From: Lewinellaceae bacterium
GTDB lineage: Bacteria > Bacteroidota > Bacteroidia > Chitinophagales > Saprospiraceae
Direction of reading: 5' to 3'
Assembly (NCBI GenBank): GCA_020636025.1
Contig: JACJYQ010000005.1
Location: forward strand, 434,001 to 498,000
DNA length: 64,000 nt
Shown in pieces: positions 8,044-17,223 of this stretch. Below the pieces are notes generated by a model that worked only from the letters and a program-made list of their open reading frames with translations, had not been told where the DNA came from and ran no database searches. The translations under genes and the position numbers were made by a program. How positions within the stretch are numbered: position 1 is the stretch's first letter; the number at the start of each line of letters is the position of its first letter.

Positions 8044-9615
8044 ATGCCGCAAATAATTGAAATTGTATTGCTTCCCGAGGAAAAGGACCGGGAAGACATC
8101 ATCCGGCAAAAAGCCAGCCGCCAAACCGGAATACAGTCCGGCAAGATCTCTCACATTGAAATCCTGAAGTCATCTTTGGATGCCCGGTCCCGGCAACCCG
8201 TATTTCGCATTCGCGCAGAAGTTTACGGCCCGTCAGAATTGTTTACTCCCGAGCCAGCCATCCTCTCGGGATTTAAAAAGCTAAATACAAATAGGAAAGT
8301 GCTCATCATTGGCGCCGGACCAGCCGGTTATTTTGCCGCGCTGGAACTACTGGAATCTGGTATAAAACCAATTGTGATTGATCGCGGCAAGGATGTACAA
8401 GCTCGTCGTCGCGACCTAAGGGCCATACAACAGTTCGGAGAGGTAAACCCACATTCCAATTACTGCTTTGGGGAAGGCGGCGCCGGTACTTATTCCGATG
8501 GAAAACTATATACCCGCTCCGTAAAACGAGGCAGTGTTCAGAAAGCCCTTCGATTGTTGGTAGAGCATGGCGCCAAATCCGACATACTGGTTGAAGCGCA
8601 TCCGCACATAGGATCCAATAAATTACCCAACGTCGTTCAGAATATCCGTGAAACCATTCAGGCGTATGGAGGAGAGGTTCATTTTGAGCAATGTGTTACA
8701 GATTTCATCATCAAAGACAATAAAATGCTTGGGGTGGAAACGACCTCCACACATGACGGAAGTGGCAAGACCTGGCAAGCAAATGCGGTAATTCTGGCAA
8801 CCGGACATTCGGCCCGCGATATCTATGAGTTATTACACAAAAAAGGAGTAACCATTGAAGCCAAACCGTTTGCACTCGGCGTAAGGGTGGAACACCCCCA
8901 GGCTTTGATTGATCAGGTGCAATACAAACAAAACAAGCGATCCGACGAGTTGCCGGCTGCGAGTTATAGCCTGGTTTGTCAAACGGCCGGTCGTGGTGTG
9001 TTTTCGTTCTGCATGTGTCCCGGCGGGCTCATTGTTCCGGCAGCAACCAGTCCGGGAGAAATAGTGGTGAACGGTATGAGCATGAGCCGGAGGGACTCCC
9101 CTTTCGCCAATTCAGGGGTCGTTACGTCGGTGGAGATTGAGGATCTCAAGGATTGGCAACAATACGGCCCATTTGCTGCCATGAATTTTCAGGCTGAGGT
9201 GGAACAAAAACTTTTTGCCGCCGGTGATGGAAGCCAGAAAGCCCCGGCATTGCGATTGCCCGATTTCATCCATCAGAAGCTATCCGGTTCCATACCAAAA
9301 TCATCCTATATACCGGGAACCTATGCTTCCCCTCTGTATGAGTTACTTCCTCCCTTTATTTACCAGCGATTGCGCGAAGGGCTCTCTGATTTCGGTCGCC
9401 AAATGCGCGGTTATTACACCGATGAAGCCATCGTAGTAGCCACAGAAAGCAGAACAAGTGCCCCCGTCCGCATCCCCCGCGACCCGCAAACCCTCATGCA
9501 CCCGGAAATAGTAAATCTGTACCCCTGCGGAGAAGGCGCCGGATACGCCGGAGGCATTATTTCAGCGGCTATGGATGGGCAGAAAATAGGTTATCAATGT
9601 GCAATAAAACAATGA
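8044..9615 (+). CDS. NAD(P)/FAD-dependent oxidoreductase (COG2509-like)
   Basis: The 523 residues begin with an approximately 80-residue N-terminal domain, then the dinucleotide-binding fold VLIIGAGPAGYFAALELL near residues 87-104 with the FAD-ribose region IVIDRGKDVQARR. Later motifs include FGEGGAGTYSDGKLYTR, the second-strand ATGHSARDIYELL and the terminal YPCGEGAGYAGGI. This set is characteristic of uncharacterised FAD-dependent dehydrogenases of the HI0933-related group; the physiological substrate is unknown. Its TGA stop lies inside the word repeat that starts the following intergenic hairpin. Confidence 0.85.
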   Translation: MPQIIEIVLLPEEKDREDIIRQKASRQTGIQSGKISHIEILKSSLDARSRQPVFRIRAEVYGPSELFTPEPAILSGFKKLNTNRKVLIIGAGPAGYFAALELLESGIKPIVIDRGKDVQARRRDLRAIQQFGEVNPHSNYCFGEGGAGTYSDGKLYTRSVKRGSVQKALRLLVEHGAKSDILVEAHPHIGSNKLPNVVQNIRETIQAYGGEVHFEQCVTDFIIKDNKMLGVETTSTHDGSGKTWQANAVILATGHSARDIYELLHKKGVTIEAKPFALGVRVEHPQALIDQVQYKQNKRSDELPAASYSLVCQTAGRGVFSFCMCPGGLIVPAATSPGEIVVNGMSMSRRDSPFANSGVVTSVEIEDLKDWQQYGPFAAMNFQAEVEQKLFAAGDGSQKAPALRLPDFIHQKLSGSIPKSSYIPGTYASPLYELLPPFIYQRLREGLSDFGRQMRGYYTDEAIVVATESRTSAPVRIPRDPQTLMHPEIVNLYPCGEGAGYAGGIISAAMDGQKIGYQCAIKQ

Positions 9616-9762
9616 ATCAATGTATCAATGCGAAATGTATCAATGCGAAATGCGCAATTATTTGATTTTTGTTATAAAGATTATTCTCTAAGTTTCGGAA
9701 TAATTCAACTTTTATTGATCTATAAAAATTGCGCATTGATACATTTCGCATTGATACATTAT
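9615..9762. repeat. ATGCGAAATGTATCA word hairpin between convergent genes
   Basis: The left arm (to 9660) reiterates AATGTATCAATGCGAAATG; the right arm (9727-9760) is its reverse complement with one word fewer (AATTGCGCATTGATACATTT...). About 65 unrelated bases form the loop. The right arm contains the stop codon of the lipoprotein gene on the minus strand, and the left arm abuts the stop of the oxidoreductase. Confidence 0.8.
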
Positions 9763-10037
9763 TTAGGTATTGTTTTCAGCTGTTGCTCAATCTCTCTTTC
9801 CCGGTGTCGTTTGATGGAGTCCACGAGTTTGGGCAGGTCTCTTTTTTCTGAAAGAGTACACAGGCTGTCGATTTCGAGGCGAGCCTTGCTGATTTTGGCG
9901 TTTGAAATGGAATCTATGGCAATACGGATACTGGCATCCAGTGGTGCATCGTTGTTGCAACTACCGAGAACCAGATAGAGAAACAATAAGGCAATGCTGA
10001 ATAGCTCCAATTTGTATTTCCTAATATTTCTGCGCAT
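9759..10037 (-). CDS. Small putative lipoprotein
   Basis: This 92-residue protein starts with a basic segment (MRRNIRKYKLEL), a hydrophobic stretch and the lipobox LVLGSC, with cleavage predicted before C27. The mature part is short, charged and probably helical, with no recognised domain. Its start overlaps the end of the TMTC-like gene by 17 bases on the same strand, so translation is probably coupled and the two products may act together in the envelope (inference). Confidence 0.65.
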   Translation of the reverse strand: MRRNIRKYKLELFSIALLFLYLVLGSCNNDAPLDASIRIAIDSISNAKISKARLEIDSLCTLSEKRDLPKLVDSIKRHREREIEQQLKTIPK

Positions 10038-11967
10038 CGGCTCGTTTCTTCATTTGTTCAGCCATGTCTGGCTGGCCAAGTGATTTGTACACATCAGACA
10101 AGTCTTCCAATATTCGGATATCTTCCGTTTGGCGGTTAAGGCCATAGGTCAGAAAATGGAGGGCTGTTTTATTGTCGTGTAGTTTCTGATAAAAGTATTC
10201 ATACCCAACCCGGTGACAGAATGATATGTACTTGTCAGAGTTTGAGCCATCCAGATATTCCATGTACTGATCCAGGAAATTCCGGAAATTACCGTTGTAG
10301 GGTATCTTGTCAAGTATGTCTTCGAAAACATGGAATAGTTTATCCAACTGATGATCCTGCTCAAAACGGGCGGCCGCTACGGCTCCCTTCATGATGAGCG
10401 CCGAGCTGAATTTTGGATTGATCTTCAGGGCTTCATTGATGTGGTATTCCATTTCCGTTACCAAAGGTTTTTTCTCCTCCATACTTTTCAAAGCGCGGTA
10501 TTTATTGTCATACAATCCGGTAACATAGAAGGTATGAGATCGGGCGCTTCCAGGTGAAACTTTAACAGCAGCAGCGTTAATGGTCAATCCGTCTTTCCAG
10601 TCAGGAATACGGGTTACAACTACATAGGCGGCAAAGGCAGCGATCGTGGCAAACAGGATCATGCCCAATGGATAATTTGAATCCGGGTTTTCCTTTAACC
10701 ATTTTGGGAGAACTCTGGCAAAAAACCAGCCCACCAGCAGGCAAAAAGCCATGGAAGGCATGTAAGCAAAACGCTCATTCATAAATGTACCTACCGAGAC
10801 AAAGATGTTGCTCACAATGCTCAGGGTAAACAGGTAGAACAAAATGGCGTAGGCCGGAATGGACTTCTTTTTGATATTTAGCACCGCCCAAACACCCATG
10901 GCCAGATAAGCCAGTAAGGAGACAATTGCCCTCCAGTCATTCCAGCCAACTTTTGGAACATGGTATGGATAGTAATCAATCGTCAGTGGGTATGGAACAA
11001 ACAGCAACTTGATGTACCAGCCAAGGGTAAGAAAAATGGTAGCAAACTTTTCCCCGGAGGTCATGTCCACAAAGGGGTTGTTCATCAGGTCTGTCGCTTT
11101 CGTTTTATCTGAATTCAGGATATATCCAAGCGCATCGTAACGTACGTAAATGAACAACAAGGCAGCCAGTAAAAGCGGAATGGCGGCCATTAAGCTTCTC
11201 TTCCAGCCAACATTGGTAAATACGGCTACGGTCATGGGAATAACTGCCAGGAATGTAATGGTATTCTCCTTTGACAACATTCCCAGAAATAACAACAGAG
11301 CCGAAAATATGAGCCAGTAAACCTTGTTTGTATCAAAATACTTGAGCGTTGCCCATAGGGCTGCAAGTCCGCCGAGAAGCGCCAGTATTTCATCGCGTCC
11401 CTTGATATTGGCAACGCATTCTACGTGTAGCGGATGCAGTATAAAAATGGCTGCAGAAATAAACGGCAGGCTAAAATACCATTTTCCCCCCTCATTGATC
11501 GGGAATAAAGCCAGCAGTATTCTATACAGCAAAATACCTGTTAAACCATACAGAAATATGTTGATGTAGTGGCTTATACCGGTTCGCCCGGGGCCGAAGA
11601 ACTCAACTTCCGCAGCAAAGGTGGCCAGTGACAAAGGTCGGTACCGGCCTCCTTCCAACACAAACTTTTGCTCCTTGAAATATCCCATGAAGCTGTCTGT
11701 GGCAAATATCTTTTTAAAGCCCGCAAAGCCCTGCTGCACATATTCGTTTTTGGAAATCACCATCTCGTCGTCCAGCACATATCCGTATCCCGTACCTATG
11801 TAGTACAGGGCGATGGCCAATACCATCAGAGCAAGGGCTGCAGGCCAGTTGTTTTCCCAGAACTCATCTGTAAATATATTAGCAGTAGGCCTGGATACTT
11901 TTACCGGCTTTTGCTGTTGACTGGGCTTTTTAACCGACCTTGCCGGTGCTTTCTTTTTTGCTGCCAT
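10021..11967 (-). CDS. TMTC-like multi-spanning GT-C family protein with TPR tail
   Basis: The protein of 648 residues has a basic Ala/Lys/Pro-rich cytoplasmic N-terminus, about ten to twelve transmembrane segments and a soluble C-terminal part of roughly 150 residues with TPR-like helices. The first luminal/periplasmic loop holds an acidic pair (YVLDDEMVISKNE), and HPLHVECVANIKGRDEI matches the conserved block of the TMTC/O-mannosyltransferase-related family (DUF1736 region). A lipid-linked sugar transferase role is likely but the acceptor is unknown. A small lipoprotein gene overlaps its 3' end. Confidence 0.78.
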   Translation of the reverse strand: MAAKKKAPARSVKKPSQQQKPVKVSRPTANIFTDEFWENNWPAALALMVLAIALYYIGTGYGYVLDDEMVISKNEYVQQGFAGFKKIFATDSFMGYFKEQKFVLEGGRYRPLSLATFAAEVEFFGPGRTGISHYINIFLYGLTGILLYRILLALFPINEGGKWYFSLPFISAAIFILHPLHVECVANIKGRDEILALLGGLAALWATLKYFDTNKVYWLIFSALLLFLGMLSKENTITFLAVIPMTVAVFTNVGWKRSLMAAIPLLLAALLFIYVRYDALGYILNSDKTKATDLMNNPFVDMTSGEKFATIFLTLGWYIKLLFVPYPLTIDYYPYHVPKVGWNDWRAIVSLLAYLAMGVWAVLNIKKKSIPAYAILFYLFTLSIVSNIFVSVGTFMNERFAYMPSMAFCLLVGWFFARVLPKWLKENPDSNYPLGMILFATIAAFAAYVVVTRIPDWKDGLTINAAAVKVSPGSARSHTFYVTGLYDNKYRALKSMEEKKPLVTEMEYHINEALKINPKFSSALIMKGAVAAARFEQDHQLDKLFHVFEDILDKIPYNGNFRNFLDQYMEYLDGSNSDKYISFCHRVGYEYFYQKLHDNKTALHFLTYGLNRQTEDIRILEDLSDVYKSLGQPDMAEQMKKRADAQKY

Positions 11968-12195
11968 GTTTCAAAATCATTGAGGCGCAAAAATAAACAC
12001 AGATTTACAGGGATTCATGGAATTCGCGGATTAGGGTAAATTTTTCAACATAACATTGCCTGAGCCGGGCTCTTCCCTTTGGCTAATACCCAGCGCACCT
12101 AATTGACTCTAAAAGCGGAAAACCAAGTAGCCGTTTTTTTGTTAAGTCCAGAACATTTATCGATTGGCAGGATAATACTGCAAGTCAACCAGCGT

Positions 12196-13287
12196 ATGCA
12201 ATTTCAACCCATTTTCAATAAAAACAAGCGCCCCATCCTGATTGCCGGACCATGTTCGGCAGAAACGGAGGAGCAGGTACTTAGCACCGCAAAAGGATTA
12301 AAAGATCACAACATTGACCTTTTTAGGGCAGGCATTTGGAAACCACGGACACGGCCGGGCGCCTTTGAGGGCATAGGATCTCCCGGATTGAGCTGGCTAC
12401 AACGTGTAAAAGAAGAAACCGGCTTGAAAGTCTGTACCGAAGTGGCCACGGATGAACATGTTGAGCAGGCGCTTAAGCACGGGATCGATGTTTTCTGGAT
12501 CGGCGCCCGAACCACGGTAAATCCATTTTCTGTACAGGAAATCGCCGACGCGCTGGCAGGGACCGACATGCCGGTGATCGTAAAAAACCCGGTGAATCCC
12601 GACTATAAGCTCTGGGTAGGCGCTATTGAACGTTTATACAGCGCCGGAATACGAAAAATTGCCGCCATACATAGAGGCTTTTCCACTTATGGAGATTCAA
12701 AATATCGCAATGTGCCACGCTGGCAAATGGCCATCGACCTGATGCAGGAATTTCCCGATCTGGAAATAATCTGCGACATATCCCACATTTGCGGCCGCCG
12801 GGAAATTTTGGCAGAAACGGCACAAAAGGCCTACGAGTTAAATTTTGACGGCCTCATGGTAGAGGTACACCCTAATCCAACGGAGGCCTGGAGCGATGCT
12901 GCCCAACAGATCACACCCAAGGAATTCGGTGAAATGATTTCCTCCCTCATACGGCGGCGAATCAGCTCCAATGATCCGGATTATCTGAAAACCATTGAAA
13001 ATTTCCGCCAGAGAATAGACGATATTGATGAAGAAATCATTTATCTCATAGCCCAGCGTATGCAACTGGTTCGGGAAATCGGCTATGTGAAGAAAGACAA
13101 GAACATAGCCATCTTTCAGTTAGAGCGCTGGCGCGCACTTGCAGAAGCCTGCCGTAACAGGGCCGAGAAAAATGAACTAAGCCAGCAATTCGTCGACTTG
13201 TTTCTGGAGGCCATTCACCAGGAAGGCATCGACCAACAGGAGCAGATTATTAATGGAATTCGGCTCGCTTCTCTTGAAAACCGGTAG
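12196..13287 (+). CDS. Bifunctional DAHP synthase / chorismate mutase
   Basis: Starting at ATG 12196 (MQFQPIFNKNKRPIL) the protein has 363 residues; the frame stays open to a TTG at 12103, but that extension has no family similarity. Residues ~1-265 form a class I-beta 3-deoxy-7-phosphoheptulonate synthase: LIAGPCSAETEEQV, RAGIWKPRTRPGAFEG and AIHRGFSTYGDSKYRN are the phosphoenolpyruvate/erythrose-4-phosphate site blocks. Residues ~275-360 are an AroQ-type chorismate mutase (RIDDIDEEIIYLIAQRMQLV, then Gln/Glu-rich helices). The order DAHP synthase then mutase is the form common in Bacteroidota, where the mutase portion also mediates feedback control. It catalyses the first shikimate-pathway step and the branch step to prephenate. 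Confidence 0.93.
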   Translation: MQFQPIFNKNKRPILIAGPCSAETEEQVLSTAKGLKDHNIDLFRAGIWKPRTRPGAFEGIGSPGLSWLQRVKEETGLKVCTEVATDEHVEQALKHGIDVFWIGARTTVNPFSVQEIADALAGTDMPVIVKNPVNPDYKLWVGAIERLYSAGIRKIAAIHRGFSTYGDSKYRNVPRWQMAIDLMQEFPDLEIICDISHICGRREILAETAQKAYELNFDGLMVEVHPNPTEAWSDAAQQITPKEFGEMISSLIRRRISSNDPDYLKTIENFRQRIDDIDEEIIYLIAQRMQLVREIGYVKKDKNIAIFQLERWRALAEACRNRAEKNELSQQFVDLFLEAIHQEGIDQQEQIINGIRLASLENR

Positions 13288-13345
13288 CAGAAATTATTCC
13301 TTGATATTACCGTCAGTCATGCCAGCGATCCCACAGGCAGCCATT

Positions 13346-13850
13346 TTAATCCAATTTTGGGCTTAATAAGATGTCTCTCGCGCCTGCGGCGGATCCTAAT
13401 GAACCGCAATGTATTTAGGCTTAGAAGAAGAGTGGTGGTCTTGCCCTCATCTGGATACTTCATTGAAAAACTTTGTCGTGCTGTAAGCACACGTCCACTC
13501 TAGGTTGGAAGAAGGTAAAGTGAGTATGCGGCATTTGTTGGTTGAGCGCACTTAGCGTGGACAGGCGCTTACAGCGCGACAAATTAAGCGAAAGTGATTG
13601 TTTGGTAGCAATTGTAAAGTGTGGCGCTTTGGATAGTTCATTCTCAATTTGATGAGGCCAGAAAAGACCGCAGCGCTCCTCGACATGACAATTCGCAGTT
13701 GAGTGGATATTTTCCCGGATTTCTCACTTCGTTCGAAATGTTTGTTGTGATTAGCTAAATTTCGAACGAAGCGAGAAATCTGATTAACGCCAATTGTCTA
13801 AATCATGCACTATCATGTGAGACATCTTATTAAGCCCAAAATTGGATTAA
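13346..13850. mobile_element. Noncoding element with perfect 32-bp terminal inverted repeats
   Basis: The ends 13346-13377 and 13819-13850 are perfect 32-bp inverted repeats (outer sequence TTAATCCAATTTTGGGC...). The 441-base interior has no credible ORF but holds two nested inverted repeats: one around 13470-13501 with 13558-13587 (TTTGTCG..GCTGTAAGC and its complement) and another at 13719-13739 with 13759-13779 (ATTTCTCxCTTCGTTCGAAAT). This looks like a MITE-type nonautonomous element or a structured RNA. No clear target-site duplication is visible; CAGCCATTTT occurs at 13338 and again at 13858 but is not symmetrically placed. The right end overlaps the stop codon of the hydrolase gene. 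Confidence 0.7.
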
Positions 13851-14659
13851 CCTGCTACAGCCATTTTGTAAAAATCGACGATCGCCATAGCCGATTTTTC
13901 TGTGCTTTCAAACATACCCATATGCGCCACCGATTCTAAGATACTTACCTGCGCTGTTTTGGGTAACATGGCTGCTTTCCAGGTTTGATCAAGAGGGACA
14001 AGATGATCAATGTCTCCAGTTAGAAAAAGCACCGGACAGGGCAGATTAGCCAGGGTTTCCAAGTGGCTTTCTCGGTTCATCATAGTCTCCAGTGCTGCAG
14101 CGATGCCTTCGGGGGGTATCAGTTTCCCGCGTTCAATCATGATCCGTAGTATTTCGGGGTTCTTTGCGGCAAATTCAGGACTAAAAAGGCTGTTGAATAA
14201 TTGGCTTACGTACAAATCCCGTTTCCCGGAAGCGAGCATTTCCATTCCTCGTTTTCTAATATCCTTCCGGGCTTCATCATCGGCATAAGGGTGGGAGTGA
14301 AACAATCCAATTCCGTGTAACCGGGCGCTATGTTTACTGGCAAAATCCAGCGCAGCATATCCGCCCATGGAATGTCCGACCAATACACATTTTTGAACAC
14401 CAATATTATCCAGCACGGTGGAAATGACTGCCGAATAGGCATGCATGTCATTTGTTTTCGGCATATCTGATTCACCAAATCCTGGCAGATCAATCAGTAT
14501 TATTGGCAAGTCTGTCAAAAATGGGAGTATTGGATCCCATAAAAGGCTGTCTTCACAAAAACCATGAAGCAAAACCAGCGGAACTGAGCCTTGTGCGATC
14601 GACTTTCCTGCCAGTTGGTAAGCCACTTCTTGTCCTTTTGAAATTTCCAGATAATTCAC
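13847..14659 (-). CDS. Alpha/beta-hydrolase
   Basis: This is a 270-residue single-domain alpha/beta-hydrolase. The oxyanion segment LVLLHGFCEDSLLW, the nucleophile elbow VGHSMGG (S97), the acid region LTGDIDHLVP and the histidine H246 (SVAHMGMFE) complete the triad, so it should be an active esterase or lyase-type hydrolase with unknown substrate. The last codons (MAVAG) and the TAA stop abut the right terminal repeat of the element at 13346-13850; the stop codon itself lies inside that repeat, so the original C-terminus may have been slightly altered by insertion. Confidence 0.85.
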   Translation of the reverse strand: MNYLEISKGQEVAYQLAGKSIAQGSVPLVLLHGFCEDSLLWDPILPFLTDLPIILIDLPGFGESDMPKTNDMHAYSAVISTVLDNIGVQKCVLVGHSMGGYAALDFASKHSARLHGIGLFHSHPYADDEARKDIRKRGMEMLASGKRDLYVSQLFNSLFSPEFAAKNPEILRIMIERGKLIPPEGIAAALETMMNRESHLETLANLPCPVLFLTGDIDHLVPLDQTWKAAMLPKTAQVSILESVAHMGMFESTEKSAMAIVDFYKMAVAG

Positions 14660-14798
14660 AGAGGCAAATCTCTGCCAAAAGCATCAATTATCAGAAAATA
14701 CGATCATATTCAGATGGACTTATTATCAAATTCTCAAATTTTTCCTGTTCATTGTCGCTGATTTCACGATTTTTACCCCCAATAGCGATTAAACGTCA

Positions 14799-15362
14799 AT
14801 GTCATTTTTTGGAGAAATAGCAAAATCCTTTAGTCCGGACCTTCCTTCCAATCTGGACGATATGAACGCACATCTCGAGTTCATTTTGCCTAAAGTGGTT
14901 CCCTATGGTGAAGATCTGCGGGAGACCAATTTTTGGATTGGGAAACGCTGGCTTGAAGTGCGCGATGAAGAAGGTTTCCATGAGGCTATCCTGCACGTTT
15001 TTTATGAAGGTGGCGAGTATATGCTTTCCATTGATGGCAACCTTATGAAAGGCACCTGGAAGCAATTGGGCGAATACAACAGCCTTGTTCTGGAGATCAG
15101 CGGCAAAGGAGAGCTCTTTGATGTCAGATTTATGAATCGGGATTTTATGGTGTTGACAAAACACGGCGATCAGGGCCGGAAAGGCCAGCGGAAATATTTT
15201 ACCATGGTTCATGAGCCCGTAGCGAAACACCAGGGAGGTTACCTCGACTGGCGAAATGTGATGGAGAAGCTGTACAATGTGTGGCGCGAAAACAGCATCA
15301 GCATATGGGCCTGGCTGTTTTTCCTGATTCTCATTGGCGCCATTGTTTATGCCTCTACCTGA
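14799..15362 (+). CDS. Hypothetical tail-anchored membrane protein
   Basis: Not recognised. The 187-residue protein has no signal peptide; its soluble N-terminal ~160 residues are rich in beta-prone segments (WLEVRDEEGFHEAILHVF; LVLEISGKGELFDVRFM), and a single C-terminal hydrophobic helix (IWAWLFFLILIGAIVYA) ends the chain, so it is probably anchored by its tail with most of the protein in the cytoplasm. The sodium symporter gene follows 48 bases later on the same strand and the two could be co-transcribed. Confidence 0.7.
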   Translation: MSFFGEIAKSFSPDLPSNLDDMNAHLEFILPKVVPYGEDLRETNFWIGKRWLEVRDEEGFHEAILHVFYEGGEYMLSIDGNLMKGTWKQLGEYNSLVLEISGKGELFDVRFMNRDFMVLTKHGDQGRKGQRKYFTMVHEPVAKHQGGYLDWRNVMEKLYNVWRENSISIWAWLFFLILIGAIVYAST

Positions 15363-15410
15363 TGACTGAGCTGTCTTTCTGGCAATACCGTAATCTTTTA
15401 TTCCCGCAAA

Positions 15411-17108
15411 ATGCATTTTATTGATTGGATCGTACTGGCAGCAACACTGGCCATCGTTGTATTCTACGGCATCTGGAAAAGCCGTAACTCTGTATCCGGA
15501 AGTGAGGATTTTCTGGCCGGCAAAAGAGACCTCCCCTGGTGGACCATAGGACTAAGCATCATGGCTACACAAGCCAGTGCCGTGACTTTTCTCAGTACTC
15601 CCGGACAAGGTTATTCAGATGGAATGCAGTTTGTGCAATTCTATTTTGGAGTGCCCATTGCCATGATTTTTCTGGCCATTTTCGTTTTACCCATTTACTA
15701 TAAATTACGGGTAACCACGGCTTACGAGTATCTTGAACAGCGCTTCGACCTTCGTATGCGGAGCCTTACAGCAGTTTTATTCCTGATTTTGCGAGGTACA
15801 TCCGGAGCGATAACCCTGCTTGCGCCAAGCATCATCTTGTCGGCTGTTTTTGGCTGGGATCTTTTTCTGACTAATTTACTGATGGCCGCTTTTGTTGTAG
15901 TGTACACGGTGAGTGGAGGTAACAATGCCGTAAGTCGCACCCAGGAACTCCAAATGTCGGTCATGCTGCTGGGGCTGGGACTGGCACTTTATGTGATCCT
16001 CGATAAGCTGCCTCCTGATATTGGTCTCAGTGAAGCCTGGCAAATTGCAGGCGTTGCCGGAAAAACAAAGGTGCTGGATTGGAATTTCAGCTGGACCGAC
16101 CGCTATAATGTGTGGTCGGGTGTGTTAGGAGCAACCTTTCTTTTCCTATCCTATTTTGGAACAGACCAGAGTCAGGTTGGTCGTTATTTGTCGGGCAAAT
16201 CGCTAAAGGAGAGCCGACAAGGCCTGCTGTTTAACGGACTGATCAAAATTCCCATGCAATTTATGGTGCTTGCTGTCGGGGTGATGGTTTGGGTCTTTTT
16301 TCAGTTTAATCGCGCACCGCTCCATTTTAACCAGGCCCATCTCGATCTTATAAAAGATAATCCACTGGAGCAGGTTTATCAGGAACTGGAAAGTAAGGAT
16401 GCCCTTGTTTTTGACCAAAAACAAGTTGCCTTGAAAAGTCTGGGTGAAGCGTTTAAAGAAAACAACGAAACGCAAGTACAAGCGCTTTCCAATGAGCTGC
16501 GATCACTTGAAAATCAACGACTAGAATTGAAGAATCAAGCGACTGAGGTGATTGCAAGGGTCAAACCTGACGATTCCGGCGACAAGGACTATATGTTCAT
16601 CAATTTTGTACTAAACCACATTCCAAAGGGTTTGGTTGGCCTGCTGCTGGCCATGATCTTTTGTGCCGCCTGGAGTACAACGGCCTCTGAATTAAGTGCC
16701 CTGGCAGCAACTTCAGTGTCAGACATTTACCGACGCTCTCTGGTTACAGGTCGTTCGGATGCTCACTACCTCAAAGCCTCCAAGTGGGCAGTAGCCTTGT
16801 GGGGTGCTTTTATTGTGGTCTTCGCCTTTTTCGCCTCATTGTCGGAAAATCTGATACAAGCGGTAAATATGATCGGATCACTTTTTTACGGCACCATTCT
16901 GGGTGTGTTTTTTACCGCATTTTTTCTCAAAGGCGTAAAAGGCAAGTCGGTGTTTATAGCGGCTGTGATCACCGAAATTATAGTGTTGATCATGTTTTTC
17001 GGGATAAATCAGGATGCCTATTTATGGTATAATCCTTTGGGCTGCGGACTCGTTATGGGGCTTGGTTGGCTATTCCAGCAAATAATTTTTAACAAAAAAA
17101 AGCAGTGA
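15411..17108 (+). CDS. Sodium:solute symporter (SSS family)
   Basis: The 565 residues contain about 13 transmembrane helices with SSS hallmarks: SEDFLAGKRDLPWWTIGLS, the TM2 segment, and SYFGTDQSQVGRYLSGKS, which matches the core sodium-site helix region. Residues ~305-388 form an unusual hydrophilic insert, predicted helical/coiled coil (LESKDALVFDQKQVALKSL, NELRSLENQRLELKNQA), between two membrane helices. The solute is not deducible. A 22-codon membrane-peptide ORF lies 115 bases downstream, before the first clear terminator. Confidence 0.9.
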   Translation: MHFIDWIVLAATLAIVVFYGIWKSRNSVSGSEDFLAGKRDLPWWTIGLSIMATQASAVTFLSTPGQGYSDGMQFVQFYFGVPIAMIFLAIFVLPIYYKLRVTTAYEYLEQRFDLRMRSLTAVLFLILRGTSGAITLLAPSIILSAVFGWDLFLTNLLMAAFVVVYTVSGGNNAVSRTQELQMSVMLLGLGLALYVILDKLPPDIGLSEAWQIAGVAGKTKVLDWNFSWTDRYNVWSGVLGATFLFLSYFGTDQSQVGRYLSGKSLKESRQGLLFNGLIKIPMQFMVLAVGVMVWVFFQFNRAPLHFNQAHLDLIKDNPLEQVYQELESKDALVFDQKQVALKSLGEAFKENNETQVQALSNELRSLENQRLELKNQATEVIARVKPDDSGDKDYMFINFVLNHIPKGLVGLLLAMIFCAAWSTTASELSALAATSVSDIYRRSLVTGRSDAHYLKASKWAVALWGAFIVVFAFFASLSENLIQAVNMIGSLFYGTILGVFFTAFFLKGVKGKSVFIAAVITEIIVLIMFFGINQDAYLWYNPLGCGLVMGLGWLFQQIIFNKKKQ

Positions 17109-17223
17109 TGTCTGTTAACGACATTATAAAATAGTGGATTAAGGGTACGAAAAGTATAGTTGGCCTCGTTTTTGTATTAAACCGGTTTACTTACAATTTC
17201 TTCACAACTAAAAATTTAATCCT

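Noticed and set aside
12103..12195. TTG-initiated N-terminal extension of the DAHP synthase
   Set aside because: The first 31 residues have no family similarity and ATG 12196 gives the normal N-terminus.
13288..13846. tRNA or other classical RNA gene in the terminal-repeat element
   Set aside because: No cloverleaf or T-loop GTTCRANNC in a suitable fold was found; the stems are those of inverted repeats.
14802..15416. 204-codon ORF antisense to the hypothetical membrane protein
   Set aside because: It mirrors the plus-strand gene almost exactly, has no domain or signal, and the plus-strand frame has a good start and a membrane anchor.
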